Source: Dicaeum eximium | Taxonomy: Eukaryota; Chordata; Aves; Passeriformes; Dicaeidae | DNA length: 64,000 bases | Assembly: GCA_013396995.1 (NCBI GenBank) | Contig: VWZP01010438.1 | Location: forward strand, 62,284 to 126,283 | Direction of reading: 5' to 3' | In this document: positions 12,911 to 25,400 of the stretch, in pieces | Layout: each line of letters starts with the position of its first letter | Numbering within the stretch: position 1 is the stretch's first letter | Made by a program: the position numbers and the translations under genes | The notes under the pieces: model-generated | The model's input: only the letters and a program-made list of their open reading frames with translations | Databases searched by the model: none | Told to the model about the DNA's origin: nothing

Positions 12911-13120
12911 GAGTCACAGAATTGTTTTGGCTTGGGAGGGACCTTCAAGACCATCTTGTTCCAAATTCCTGACATAAGCAGGGACACCTTCCAGGTTGAC
13001 CAGGTTGCTTCAAGCACATCAGACCTGGCCTTGAACACACCCAGGGATGGAGCAAGCACAACCAAGAACCCCTTCCCTGGGAGAGCATCACCATTCTCCC
13101 ACTCCCTGGGAACAAGGCTG
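12911..13120 (-). mobile_element. CR1 LINE 3'-end fragment (in copy 1)
   Basis: Read on the plus strand it begins with a CACAGAAT-type terminus, then GGGAGGGACCTTCAAGACCA, then CTGGCCTTGAACAC and CAGGGATGG. That is the order seen in the reverse complement of avian CR1 3' ends, so the element lies on the minus strand. It is truncated at its 5' end and is old enough to have several substitutions. No coding capacity remains. Confidence 0.8.
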
Positions 13121-13886
13121 TCCATGGTTTTTGCAAACTGGGCTGTATTTTAAGCCAGTAAAACCTGACAGGGACTTATCCCCTTTAATTTCAGTAGGAC
13201 TAGAAAAGTTGCTGTTATTTTCACACATGAAACATAAAAAAAAGGCAAATTCCTTGAGCATATTTGTAGTGGAGCGTGATGTGATTGTGTTGTCATTTAT
13301 GGGAAATAATCGCAAGCCCATCTCTCCCTTTCCCCCCATTTTCCAGTCCAAATAACCATGAAAAATTACACTTCAATGTCAGGAGGACAACAAAGGAGGG
13401 GCTTTCTCCTGCGGCTTGACGGCTTTTCAGCCTCCCCTTTCTTGGACAAAAACTACCTTCAATTCTGTTTCATTTTAAATGTGATCTAACAAATGCATCT
13501 TGACAAGTTCCTTTCTCTTTTTCTTTTAAACAGTATTTTGCACAGTTTAACCTAGCTCCAAATTGGAATCAGCTGGAAAGGAGATGCATGCAAAAACACA
13601 AACACAGATCAAACAGCAAAACAAAAGAGCCCATCTCCAGCTGCAGGTCTGCAGGGAGAGGACAGAGCAGTCTCCACACAGAGACCTGCAGGACAAGGGT
13701 CCAGAGACAAAGGGGACCCGTGGGAGGAAGAGGATGGAGGACGTGAAGGGCAGAGGTGACAAGGCAGGAGCACAGGAAAGGTGCCGGGGGGACGGGAGCC
13801 CAGCCCCATCTTGTGAGGGAAGGCAACCCTGGGCTTCTGCTAAAGACACACGGCAGAACTCCTCGAGCAGACAACGGCAGGTTTTG

Positions 13887-14176
13887 TAGAATCATGGAAC
13901 CATTTGGGTTGGAAAAGCCCTCTAAGATCACTGAGTCCCACTGCTCCTCCAGCATTACCAAGGCTTCCACTGACCCATGTCCCCAAGTACCACATCCATA
14001 TGGGTTTTAAATCCTGCCAGGGATGGCGACTCTACCACTGCCCTGGGTAGACTGCGCCAGGGCTGGACAGCCCTTTCCAAGAAGGAATTTTCCCAATACA
14101 CAATCTAAACCTCCCCTGGCACAACTTGAGGCTGTTTCCCCTTATCCTGTCTCTTGTTCCTTGGGAGAAGAGCACT
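13887..14176 (-). mobile_element. CR1 LINE 3'-end fragment, second subfamily (in copy 1)
   Basis: Plus-strand order: TAGAATCATGGAACC, TTTGGGTTGGAAAAG, TCTAAGATCA, then CAGGGATGG, CCTGGGTAGACTG, CCCCTGGCACAACTTGAGGC and CTTGGGAGAAGAG. This is the reverse complement of a well-preserved bird CR1 3' region including its untranslated tail. It is about 290 bp, 5'-truncated like most CR1 copies. Confidence 0.9.
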
Positions 14177-14689
14177 GCAGGCCCTCAGCAGACTGTGCCA
14201 GTAGAGCAAGAGATGCTTTGTGCTCACTGGGAATACAGGCTCACTTCAGGAAACCTGTGGAGATCCACAAACAAAACCAGTGCTGATGCCAAGCTGAAGT
14301 TAATAGCCAACTTTAGCAACTTCGCAGCAAGGTACATCTTGAGAACACTGTAACTATAACAAAAATGAGCTATAATTAATTCATGCTTAGCCTTAGGGGC
14401 TGAATATGCACAGGAGAGCTCCCAACATCCTTAACCCATCATCCTCACAAACCACACTTAAATGAAACACTAAAATGTCTTCTATTTAGTTGTTTTTTTT
14501 TTTTTTTAAATATACAACTCCTACTCTGTTCTCCCTCTCCATGGTATTGCTCCAAGGAAAAACTAATTAATGTCTTGATGACCCTCTTTCTCCCCCTCCC
14601 CAACTGTTTCCCAATCTCAGCATGTTTGGAGTTCTTTTTAAGCTCAGCTAAAAACTTGGGAAAGCCATAATTGCAGTGCCCTGGTTTAT

Positions 14690-14736
14690 NNNNNNNNNNN
14701 NNNNNNNNNNNNNNNNNNNNNNNNNNNNNNNNNNNN
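14690..14736. other. Assembly gap of 47 N
   Basis: Forty-seven undetermined bases. The sequence on both sides is the same 2,152-bp segment: its last base is immediately left of the gap and its first base immediately right of it. Confidence 1.
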
Positions 14737-15109
14737 TGTGGTAACGGAGCAGAGACAGAGCCCAGAGGGGGGCCTGACCTCAGCACCCACTCTGGATGCA
14801 CGTATGTGCTGCAGCACCATTTGTGCCAGCTCCTAACGGGATTATTCCACATCAGCTTGTTCATTCCTACTGTCTTTCTGAAATGAAAAGCAGGACTCCA
14901 AGCAGAGCAAAGGCAGCACCAAGCAAGGTTATGGGAGGAATGCCATGGAGCTTCATCCTGGATGCAAAGCTGGAGGATGAGTCCCTTGGTTTAGTGACAC
15001 TTATTTCCCAGACAGCTCCAGTCCAGAGCAGGGCCAGAGAATCTCTGCTGCTTTCACTGACAAACAGAAACCGCTGACTGTGGCGTGCTCAGTTGACACA
15101 GACATCAGA

Positions 15110-15319
15110 GAGTCACAGAATTGTTTTGGCTTGGGAGGGACCTTCAAGACCATCTTGTTCCAAATTCCTGACATAAGCAGGGACACCTTCCAGGTTGACC
15201 AGGTTGCTTCAAGCACATCAGACCTGGCCTTGAACACACCCAGGGATGGAGCAAGCACAACCAAGAACCCCTTCCCTGGGAGAGCATCACCATTCTCCCA
15301 CTCCCTGGGAACAAGGCTG
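15110..15319 (-). mobile_element. CR1 LINE 3'-end fragment (copy 2 of the duplicated segment)
   Basis: Same sequence as the CR1 tail at 12911-13120, offset by 2,199. If the duplication is an assembly artefact this is not an independent insertion. Confidence 0.8.
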
Positions 15320-16085
15320 TCCATGGTTTTTGCAAACTGGGCTGTATTTTAAGCCAGTAAAACCTGACAGGGACTTATCCCCTTTAATTTCAGTAGGACT
15401 AGAAAAGTTGCTGTTATTTTCACACATGAAACATAAAAAAAAGGCAAATTCCTTGAGCATATTTGTAGTGGAGCGTGATGTGATTGTGTTGTCATTTATG
15501 GGAAATAATCGCAAGCCCATCTCTCCCTTTCCCCCCATTTTCCAGTCCAAATAACCATGAAAAATTACACTTCAATGTCAGGAGGACAACAAAGGAGGGG
15601 CTTTCTCCTGCGGCTTGACGGCTTTTCAGCCTCCCCTTTCTTGGACAAAAACTACCTTCAATTCTGTTTCATTTTAAATGTGATCTAACAAATGCATCTT
15701 GACAAGTTCCTTTCTCTTTTTCTTTTAAACAGTATTTTGCACAGTTTAACCTAGCTCCAAATTGGAATCAGCTGGAAAGGAGATGCATGCAAAAACACAA
15801 ACACAGATCAAACAGCAAAACAAAAGAGCCCATCTCCAGCTGCAGGTCTGCAGGGAGAGGACAGAGCAGTCTCCACACAGAGACCTGCAGGACAAGGGTC
15901 CAGAGACAAAGGGGACCCGTGGGAGGAAGAGGATGGAGGACGTGAAGGGCAGAGGTGACAAGGCAGGAGCACAGGAAAGGTGCCGGGGGGACGGGAGCCC
16001 AGCCCCATCTTGTGAGGGAAGGCAACCCTGGGCTTCTGCTAAAGACACACGGCAGAACTCCTCGAGCAGACAACGGCAGGTTTTG

Positions 16086-16375
16086 TAGAATCATGGAACC
16101 ATTTGGGTTGGAAAAGCCCTCTAAGATCACTGAGTCCCACTGCTCCTCCAGCATTACCAAGGCTTCCACTGACCCATGTCCCCAAGTACCACATCCATAT
16201 GGGTTTTAAATCCTGCCAGGGATGGCGACTCTACCACTGCCCTGGGTAGACTGCGCCAGGGCTGGACAGCCCTTTCCAAGAAGGAATTTTCCCAATACAC
16301 AATCTAAACCTCCCCTGGCACAACTTGAGGCTGTTTCCCCTTATCCTGTCTCTTGTTCCTTGGGAGAAGAGCACT
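16086..16375 (-). mobile_element. CR1 LINE 3'-end fragment, second subfamily (copy 2 of the duplicated segment)
   Basis: Same sequence as the CR1 tail at 13887-14176, offset by 2,199. It counts as the same insertion if the two contig ends overlap. Confidence 0.9.
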
Positions 16376-19300
16376 GCAGGCCCTCAGCAGACTGTGCCAG
16401 TAGAGCAAGAGATGCTTTGTGCTCACTGGGAATACAGGCTCACTTCAGGAAACCTGTGGAGATCCACAAACAAAACCAGTGCTGATGCCAAGCTGAAGTT
16501 AATAGCCAACTTTAGCAACTTCGCAGCAAGGTACATCTTGAGAACACTGTAACTATAACAAAAATGAGCTATAATTAATTCATGCTTAGCCTTAGGGGCT
16601 GAATATGCACAGGAGAGCTCCCAACATCCTTAACCCATCATCCTCACAAACCACACTTAAATGAAACACTAAAATGTCTTCTATTTAGTTGTTTTTTTTT
16701 TTTTTTAAATATACAACTCCTACTCTGTTCTCCCTCTCCATGGTATTGCTCCAAGGAAAAACTAATTAATGTCTTGATGACCCTCTTTCTCCCCCTCCCC
16801 AACTGTTTCCCAATCTCAGCATGTTTGGAGTTCTTTTTAAGCTCAGCTAAAAACTTGGGAAAGCCATAATTGCAGTGCCCTGGTTTATGGACCATTGAAA
16901 TACCCCAGCAGCCCACTGTAGCACAAGTTCCCAACACAGACATGGGGTAGTGGAGGGGAGTTGTGGGGCTGATCTAGGGCAGGGGAGCAGGGGACTTCAG
17001 ACTTAGGGGTTGAGCATGCTCAGGGGCCCTGAGAAGGACAGGGCAAACACACCCAGCAGGCTGGACAGACACCTCAGTACCACAAGGGCAATACCTGTGC
17101 AGGTTCACCTGGCAGAAAAAACAGCCTGGTAGTGCTGCAGTACCAAAGTTTTCGGTGTGAATGGTCATGGTCTCACTTCACTGCAGAAGAACAGAGGCCA
17201 TGGCAGTGAGGCAGTCCCTTGAAGAGAGCATGTTGAGGGGTCCCACATCACCCTGCGTGGCAGGGATGGCCCCAGCCTGGCCGGGGTTGTTCCTCCCTGG
17301 GTTTGGGTTAGTGGCACGGGCAAAACGTCAGTAATTGCTTTTCCCCTTGTACTAACGAGCTTTCAGCAGCAGTGACTTCAGCCTCCTGGAGCCAACAGCC
17401 CCTTTTTCTCCACCTCTCCTGGCTTTGGGTAATTGAAAGCGACTGCAATTTCAGCGCTGGCTCTCCAGCACTCAGCTGCACCGGGAGGTCAGGGAATGTC
17501 AAGTGAAGCCTTTCCACTCACTCCCCACCACCACACGCACTCACACGGGCAGCCAGCGCGTCCACAGCCCCGGAACAGGCAAAATTACAGGGGCTGTGAG
17601 CAGCCAGGGGAACCCAGCACAGCCCCACTGCAGCGGGACACGGCTGCCCACTGCGGCCTTGCACCACAGTGAGCTGCAGAGCCCTGCTGACCCTGGACTT
17701 CTTTTTTTTTTTCCTTTTAATTTAAAACAGCAGATGGCTTTCTTTTCAAGGAAACTATACTCATTCTTATTTATTTTGCACCATCACAAAACCCTTTCCC
17801 CTGTGACGCCCATGTCTCCTGACACACACCAGGGAAGGATCTTCCACTTGTCATCAGATCTCAGGTAACAACAGAGAATGGCTGCTCAGGCTCCCAAGTG
17901 AAACAGAGGCTCAAGAAAAAGGAAGAGCACAGAGCAGCTCCCAGGGAGGTGTGTGACGGTGCTGATGGCTCTCAAGCTGCCAGCCTGTGGCCAAGCAGGG
18001 AGGTAGCACCAGGTGGGCCATGCCAGTGCACTGGGCAGACAGAACCTTCAGCCACCCCGGGATGGTGTCTGCAGCCCCTGAGCCTGGCTCCTTCCCACTA
18101 ACAAGGGCACGGCAGGTGCTGTGGGGACTGGATCCTCTCCTGGAACCTGGAGCAAGGCGCACACACAGGTGGTGACTCCAGCAGAGGCCTGTGATAAGAA
18201 TTTATTTCTCTCAATTACAGGCGCTTGTCCCCGGCCTCAGTTCATCAGCACAGCACAGCCGAGTCAATGAAAGCCCCGTAACACGCTAATCAGATGCGCA
18301 GCGCCTTCCTGGAGCTGCCTCCTGCTCCCAAAACCAGTCACAACTTTGGGATGCGGGTTTCCAGCCCTGCCCTCTCTCTGCTCCCTGCGCTGTGCCTGTG
18401 GCCAGGCCAGAGGTGGTTCCTGCTGGGTGCGAGGCGCTGCCTCGTGCGGCACACGTGTGTGCAGGCCAGGTAATGCAGCGCCTGTCCATGTTTTATCTCC
18501 ATGCCCGCAGGAACCCCTCTGTGCCAGAAGCTTCCAAGGATGCGTTATAGATTTTCAGATTAAGTTTTTAGGGTTTTATTTGAGCTTGATATAAAATATT
18601 TGTTCCCTTCAGCCCAAAACCATTCTGAAATAACCGGTGAATGTCCTGAGCAGAGAGAGAAGACAGAGCAAATGTAAGATTAAAATGCCAGGGCAAAATC
18701 ACTGCTGAGTTCCCTTCTGGTGTCCTCAGAAAAACAGCGGCTCTGCTTTTGGAAACCTCTATTGAAAGTGTCAGGCTGCACGTGGCAGGTGCAGAGGGAG
18801 GGCTGTGTGCCCAGCACAGGGTGATGTCCCCTGCTCTCTGAGATGCCTCCGGGCTGTGGCCATTTGGTTTAAAATAAGCAAACAAGGAGCCCATCCGCTC
18901 CTTCCCCGTCCAAAGGGAGCCACAGGAAAAGGCTGTGAACTCCCCTCTGTGCCCCTAGTCTGGCACAAACCATCCCCACCCCAGCACCTGCACCGCGCTC
19001 CGCCAGCCGGAACCTCCGAGGCGCGGGGACACTCTCCCTGCAGCCTGCTCCAGAGAGATCGATCCAACACACACTTGGTGCCTTCAAAGTTGTTTATGAT
19101 CAATATGCAAATTGCCCACGGCATTGATCCAGTATTAATTTTCAATTAGGGAATCCACAAGGGGTCTCCCAGGGTCAATATCCAACAATCCAAGGCAACT
19201 CCACAGTGGAGCCTGTGGGACTGATGCTGCCCGGGGCCTGGGGCTGCTCCTGCACCTCCTGTCCTGATCCCTATGGACAGTCCTGGTGCCACAGTGGTGC

Positions 19301-19959
19301 TGGCACTTGGGGCAAGCCCCTGGCAAGTGGATTTAGGCAGCAGCCTTCAACCTACACGCTGTGTTGCCTATGTTAGCATCGTTACTGGTGCTGTGGTGTG
19401 AGAAAGCCCAGTGCAAGGCTGTGCACAGCACAGTGGCGGCTCGAGGGGTTCCAGCAGCTCCCCAGGGACAGAGACAGAACCCAGTGCTGCCTTACACCAT
19501 GGAACACAAGTCACGGAAACCTGTGCATCTCCAAAAACATATAAGTAGGAAAGGTGCCCATGTGTTACACAGAGGTTCTTAAAAGTGAAAGAAATAATTG
19601 AAAGTGCCTTGAAAATCTAGAGAAGCATGCCCCTTCCCAGCAATGTGAGCTATCCCACCAGCCACCCTCCCAGCTCCCTCCCTTTGGGAGGCCCAGAGTG
19701 AGCCAGCTGCTGCTCCAAGCCCCAATGGCAACGTTTTCAAGGCTCCTGCAATCAAGTGTCCATTGTGACACAGCCGGGCCTAAAGGAACACAGGAGAACA
19801 TTGTCAGACATGGTGGCACTGGAGAGGGGATGCCCCCTCCACCCTGGGAAGGTGATGTCCCCTCCACAGCAGAGAAGTGATGATGTGTCCTCTGTACAGG
19901 GAGGTGATGTCCCCTGTGCACCAGCCGGCCTGTGCCACCCACGGCTCCACCACTCACTG

Positions 19960-20165
19960 TGCTAACCAGCACATTAGCTACCCAGGCTAATTGGTTTATG
20001 GATAACATTAATTACCATGTTGCTCATTAATGGATGAAATCTTTATTGGTTCCATTGATCAGCGGGACTTGTTAGCCGGCCTCCTAACCAATGGCGGATG
20101 TAACAAGCTCTCTTATTGGCATATCAATTAATGCAATCAATTTCTGGCCAGCGGCTGCCATTCGC
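19960..20165. promoter_or_regulatory. Candidate conserved regulatory element with four CCAAT boxes and homeodomain sites
   Basis: Four CCAAT/ATTGG pentamers at 19990, 20045, 20088 and 20115, plus ATTAATTA at 20007-20014, TCATTAATGG near 20024, and CAATTAATGCAATCAA near 20125. The composition shifts sharply from the surrounding sequence and no repeat family is recognised. Intronic blocks like this in developmental regulators are often deeply conserved enhancers. Function is inferred only from motif density. Confidence 0.4.
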
Positions 20166-22639
20166 TTCCCTGCTTGTTAGACTGGGGGAGACAGAGTCAT
20201 GTCAAGTAAGCATTTATTTAAAGGGTTTCTAATTCTTCTTGAGCTGACTTCCCAGCAGGCTTTCTGCCACACAAGGGTTTTCTGCCTCCAGAGACCTTCC
20301 CCTTTCCTCCCCTGCAGAATCAGATCTACGACAGTCCCTGCAAATGGAATCCCTTCTGTGAAAATATTTATTGAGTCTGGTGAGTAGGAACAGCCACAGC
20401 CAGCGGCACGGGATTGACAAGCCAGGCTGTACAACCATCCCAGTTTAACACACTGGGGAGACTGGCAGGAGCACAGATCTGCTCCCCAAGGAAGGACAGA
20501 TGGGCTCACCAGCCATGCCACAAAGCATTCCTGCACATGGATTAATGCTAATTCCAGAGTCAGTTCCCCAAATTAGCGTAATTTTGTCAAGGAACAACAA
20601 GTGCTGGATACTTCTGCCCTATCCCACCTCCCAGAGCAAACCCAGACCATGTCACATAAGGCTGCACCCACATCCCAGGTGGGGGCTGCAGCCACTTCCT
20701 CTGCCTCAGCCTGGAAAAGGAGAGCAGGATCACACTGCTCATGGGAGGAATTAGCTGGAAAACCCATGGAGAAATGCCACGGGCTTATGTGAGCCTGACA
20801 GTCTTGGCAGAGCAGTCCTGCTCTCCTGAGGAGGCTGGCACAGGGGATGGCCCAAGGGAACAGCACAGAGCTGGTCATGAATGACAGACTCAGAGAGCTG
20901 AGCCATTTCCCCCATGAGCAACAAGGGGCTTGCAGGTAACTGCACAGGAGCTCACAAGGAGTAAGAGCCTCTGCTCATTCCCAGATGTCTGCTCTGTTTT
21001 ATTTTGGGGTATTGGCCAGAGTATGTTCACAAAGAGCTCAAATCCCATCCTACTGGTTCCCCTGCTGGCAGGAGGCCCCATGTACCCACAGCAATTCTTC
21101 CTGGCCTGATCCCCACTCTGGATCTTCATCCAGGTGACTGTGTAGGAATAATAAATCAAACTTTATCAGAGCAGAACTATAAATCTGTGAAGACTCCAAT
21201 AATTTCTAGCCATGGGAATACCACCACAAAAGTACTTTTTAAACTAATTACTCAGATTCTGAAGTGCTGCCCTAATGAGCCTTCCTTCTGCCCAGAACTT
21301 GCTAAGAGAAAAAAAAAAAATCTACCTTCAGTACAGTAATTACTGCTTTCCCCTTCAAACTTCTAACTGGAGATCAATGCTGCATTTTAAGACTCATTGA
21401 TTTACAATTAGCCTGGCTTTCCTGCTAAAGTGTTTTTAAAGCAGAGTTTACTTTTATTTTATTTTGAAATCTCAAAGATCTGGTTCTTAGATTTTACATC
21501 CTCATGAGAGGTGTGCTGGGAGCTCATAGGGAGGCAGGCACACATCGGAACATGAAAAGAAAACAGGCTTTGTTAGGCTGAGATTAGAAAAAAGAGACTG
21601 AAATATTTAAGGGATAAACATGAAAAAAGAAGAAGGAGGAAAAGAAACAAAGCTAGAGGAAAGAAAGAAAAAGTGGAAAAATAAGAAATGTAATTGCAAA
21701 GAGACATAAAAATAAACTGCAGGCTAAGGAAGGAGCGTCACTGCTGGGTGGCTTGGAGCTCTCACTGCTCTGCTGCTCATCAGCATCCTCAGGAAAACTC
21801 AGCAGCAGCTTTGTGCATCTCTGCCAAACAAAGCCCTGGTTAAAAGCAGCGCGTGGCCTGGAGGTGCTGGCGCAGCCCCGGCCGCTGTGCAGCCTGTCCC
21901 GTGAGGAGAGCACAGAGCACAGCAAGTGGAGCCATTAACAATTCCATGCTGACTGCTTCAAACGTGTTTTCTCTACTCCATAAAGATAATAGCCTCGCAG
22001 ATACATCTGCCTGCTCTCTCCTGCCTCCTCCCATCCCAGCATCATCTGTTTGGCATCCCCTGCCCTGGACTCCCGGTGCTGCAGCAGCTGGACATTGGGA
22101 TCCAGAGGGGCTGGGGGTCCCCACGGCTTGGAGATGCTTCAGACGCCAGCAGAGCCAGCCCCGGGCCGGGCCATCTCTGAGCAGGGCCCAGAGGACTCCA
22201 GAGGCTCTGCCAAGCTCTGCTGCTCTGGAGGCTATGACCATTTCCAGAGCATTCTAGCACTGCTTGGTTCTGACTCATTTCTGTGTCATTTCTGCAGGAA
22301 ATGAGCTACATTGGACAAGCCAGTTCAGCCTTTGCCTCGTGCTTCTTCCTTCAAACTCAACATTAGGAAGGTCTTCCAACATCAGCGACCCAACTGGAGA
22401 CAGCCGGAGGAGCTGGGAGGCAGAGGGAACCACTGGCAAGGGTTTCCAGCTGTGGGGCCACCACAGCAGCGCAGCCTGCCCTTCACTTGTGCTCTCACGT
22501 ATTTTATTCTTTATCACTGTGGGGCCCCAGGTGCCAGTGGCAGATGATGATCCTGGAGTGATGAAAGCAAAGCAAGAAAATAGGGAAGCATCTCTCCTTT
22601 TTGTGTTGCATTTTAGAGAAAGCTGCTTAGCCCCATTTC

Positions 22640-22830
22640 AAAGACTAATATGAAAAAAGTGCAATTAAATCCTCGAAAAACTGACAGATCAGCAAAACAA
22701 AACCACCCGGAGGAGAGCACAATTGAGCCTCATTAAGGAAGAGTTCAGTCTGTTTTAAAAACCTTTCTTAACATTTAGCTGGTACCGCTCAGCAGCCGCC
22801 ACTCCCAACGCGCCTGGTGCAATTAGTGTC
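22640..22830. promoter_or_regulatory. Candidate conserved intronic element
   Basis: AT-rich block with AGTGCAATTAAATCC, ACAATTGAGCCTCATTAAGG and GGTGCAATTAGTGTC in less than 200 bases, next to GC-rich flanks. No repeat family recognised. Confidence 0.3.
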
Positions 22831-25159
22831 AGAACGGAAAGGAAAAAATCAGCCTAGGAAACAGGAATTAAAGCACCAGATCCGGGCAAGAGGAAAAGGT
22901 TTGGCTGTAGTGAAACCACCTAGATTTGGCCCCCTCCTCGGGGTGTGTGGCAGCGCTCAGCCCCACTCCGTGCACACCCTGCTGCTCAGAGAGCAGGGTA
23001 CTGGGGCCAGTCCCGGTGCCTGGCCCCTCCCCGTCCCAAACACTCGGCACGGCAGTCACATCCCTGGCAGGGCAGCCTTATGACAGATGGACAGTAAATT
23101 ACACTGACCTCAACAGCAACTGCAGCCACTGCCTTGGACAATAAGGAAATGGAGACACAGGGACTGTGCTGTGCTGTCCTGGCCAGAGCCTGGCTAGCCC
23201 CACGCGCTGCTCACTGGCCCACAGCACGCCCGGCACAGGCCAGGCCTATTCTTCTGCAGTGGGGGCGGGGATGAAGCGCATGGGAGATAGAAAAGATGGC
23301 AGAGAGATGAAGCCATTTTATTAAATCAGGCAAATTCTAATTTATTCTGGGGAGATGGAGGAGAGAAAATGGATTCATTCTCAGCATGCACACTCCGTAT
23401 CATCTGATCCAATCCTCACTGCCTCGCCAGAGGGGGAGGGGGCCTCGGCCGGCTGCAGGGCTCCCACAATCGGAGAAAAGGATTAAAAAATAGGATGATT
23501 CTCCTTTCGAATTGTACAGAGGTCACGGGGGAAAAGGCTTTTCTGGGAGCACAAGGTGCCAAGCCCTGCTGTCAGCCGTGCCCGGGTTTGGGGGTTTGTC
23601 CCCTGGGGATGTGGCATGGGCAGCACAAAGTCCAGGGCCCACCACAGCACAGGCACCACGCAGGCAAAGGAGGCAGCCAAGCATGTGGAAGGAACATCCT
23701 GCAGGGATCCTGCACGCTGCCATTCGTAGTGCTCACGCCAGCACGCACCCTCACAGCTGGCAGGGTAATCACCACCACTCTTCACCAGTAAGAGATGCTG
23801 GAATAAAAGTGCCACATTGGCAGCACTGAGGAGCTGGGTGGGACCTCAGGCACTAGTGCAGAGCACCACCATAACCACCACTGAGACCACCAGAACACCA
23901 CTGGTGCCTGTGACCATGGGCACTCCAGGCTGCTCAGTGCTTCCACAGGTCTCAGAAGAACTCAGGAGCTGAGCTCCTCTGTGGCTCCAGCCAGTGCTTC
24001 AGGAGCCAAGGAGCCCAGCAGCTGCAGCCAGGCTGGAAGCCAAGGGTGAGGGCATCCCTTGTGGCAGGATGGCTCACGTTATCTGAAATGACATGGAGAA
24101 TCCAAGGGCTGCCATGGGCTCTCGATGTGGGGGTGGTGGGCTGTGACAGTCAGGTGGTGACACGTCGTGCAGAGATGTTTCCAAGGGAAGTTGATTTCCA
24201 AGCTCTGTTTGCTGGGTAAATGCGATGGGCACAGCTGCCTGACATGCAGAGCGAAGCCAAAGAAACTCCTGCTCTAGAGAAGAAACGTCACTGAACAGCA
24301 CTGCACAGTTTTGGAGCAGGGACTGAGTGAAAATGCAGAGATTTGGTTAAACAGCACTGAGGAAAAGCAGCAGAGCTCCTGCTGCAGAGGCCAGCCATCC
24401 TACCAAAGGACAGACACCTGCAGCCCCTCGCTGCCCACTCAGGGGCAAGGGCACTTTGGGATGGACGTGGACAATGCCGCTGCACCCCAAGAGAGGGGAA
24501 GGAGAGATGCTGCTGCACAAAGCCCCATGGGCACCAAGGTACCTCCCGTTTCAGAACTAACCAGAGGAAAATGAGAACAACACATAAATAATTACTAGTG
24601 GCCAAATAAGTCCAGAAAAACAGACCTTGGGTGAATGAGAAGAATGCCAACCCTGGCCAGGGCAGAATGCCTTGGGCCTCACTGTCCTGCAAAGAAATCA
24701 TTCTAGTTATGCTTGCAATGATTAAATGAGCTTTTTATACAACATCCTTCTGAAAATACTCCCCTGCAGGAGCCCCCCCTTCCTAAAACCATCAACACTC
24801 GTCCCAGCTCAGACTGGGGCCTTGGGGGAACAGCTTTGCAGGAGGGAAAAGGCCAAGAGCCTGGGGAGAGGGGCCAAGGTGCAGCACCTGGAGCACAAAT
24901 TCCAAACACGAGAAATTCCTGTTTTGCATCCAACTCCAGCACGGGCAGTGAAGCTGATTTTATGACTTATTTATTTATTTTGTCTCTGATGAACAGAAGG
25001 TTAATATAAGAACAACTCCTTGGCAAACCTTTAAGGGTAATTCAAGCGACACTGATGTGAATCAATGTTCCCTTTGTGAACGCATTACTTGGCAGAAACT
25101 GGCTTTTTGTAACCCCCTTAAACCTAGCTGGCAAAACAAAAAGAGAAAAAAAAACGTCC

Positions 25160-25400
25160 TTCAAACAAAAGGATGAGGTGAAAATAAAGAGAGAGTCGAC
25201 TGCACTTTATTCTCTTTCACAGAAGCAAATGGATTTGGTGCTTTTTATACATTAATCAATCAATATCACTGACTGTACATCAGCGGCGCAGCCAAGTTAT
25301 GAATGACCTTTCTGGCAAAGAGGACACTTTTAATGCTCATAAGACTGCTCATAGCTTAGCAACTTTCCGAATTTATGCCTGCATGATTACCCCTCGGAGG
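25160..25400. promoter_or_regulatory. Candidate conserved intronic element
   Basis: Contains TACATTAATCAATCAATATC near 25248, TTTTAATGCTCATAAGACTG and GAATTTATGCCTGCATGATTA. The short overlapping AATCAATC repeats suit PBX/MEIS or HNF-type factors. Motif reading only. Confidence 0.3.

Larger units (their letters stand above)
12538..14689. repeat. Duplicated segment, copy 1 (2,152 bp), ends at the gap
   Basis: Repeated at 14737-16888 with a constant offset of 2,199. No differences were seen in the stretches compared, including a 15-T homopolymer near 14493-14507, two CR1 tails and an 8-A run near 13238. The left limit is inside ordinary intron sequence (after CGCACTCTGC) and the right limit is exactly the gap edge. 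Confidence 0.97.
14737..16888. repeat. Duplicated segment, copy 2 (2,152 bp), begins at the gap
   Basis: Same sequence as 12538-14689. It begins exactly at the gap edge and passes into unique intron at 16889. Identity with no visible drift, together with gap-edge boundaries, is the expected signature of overlapping contig ends that were placed side by side instead of merged. Confidence 0.97.

Noticed and set aside
12538..16888. A genuine recent tandem duplication as a lineage-specific feature
   Set aside because: Both junctions fall exactly at the gap and the copies show no difference in the stretches compared, so an assembly artefact is much more likely.
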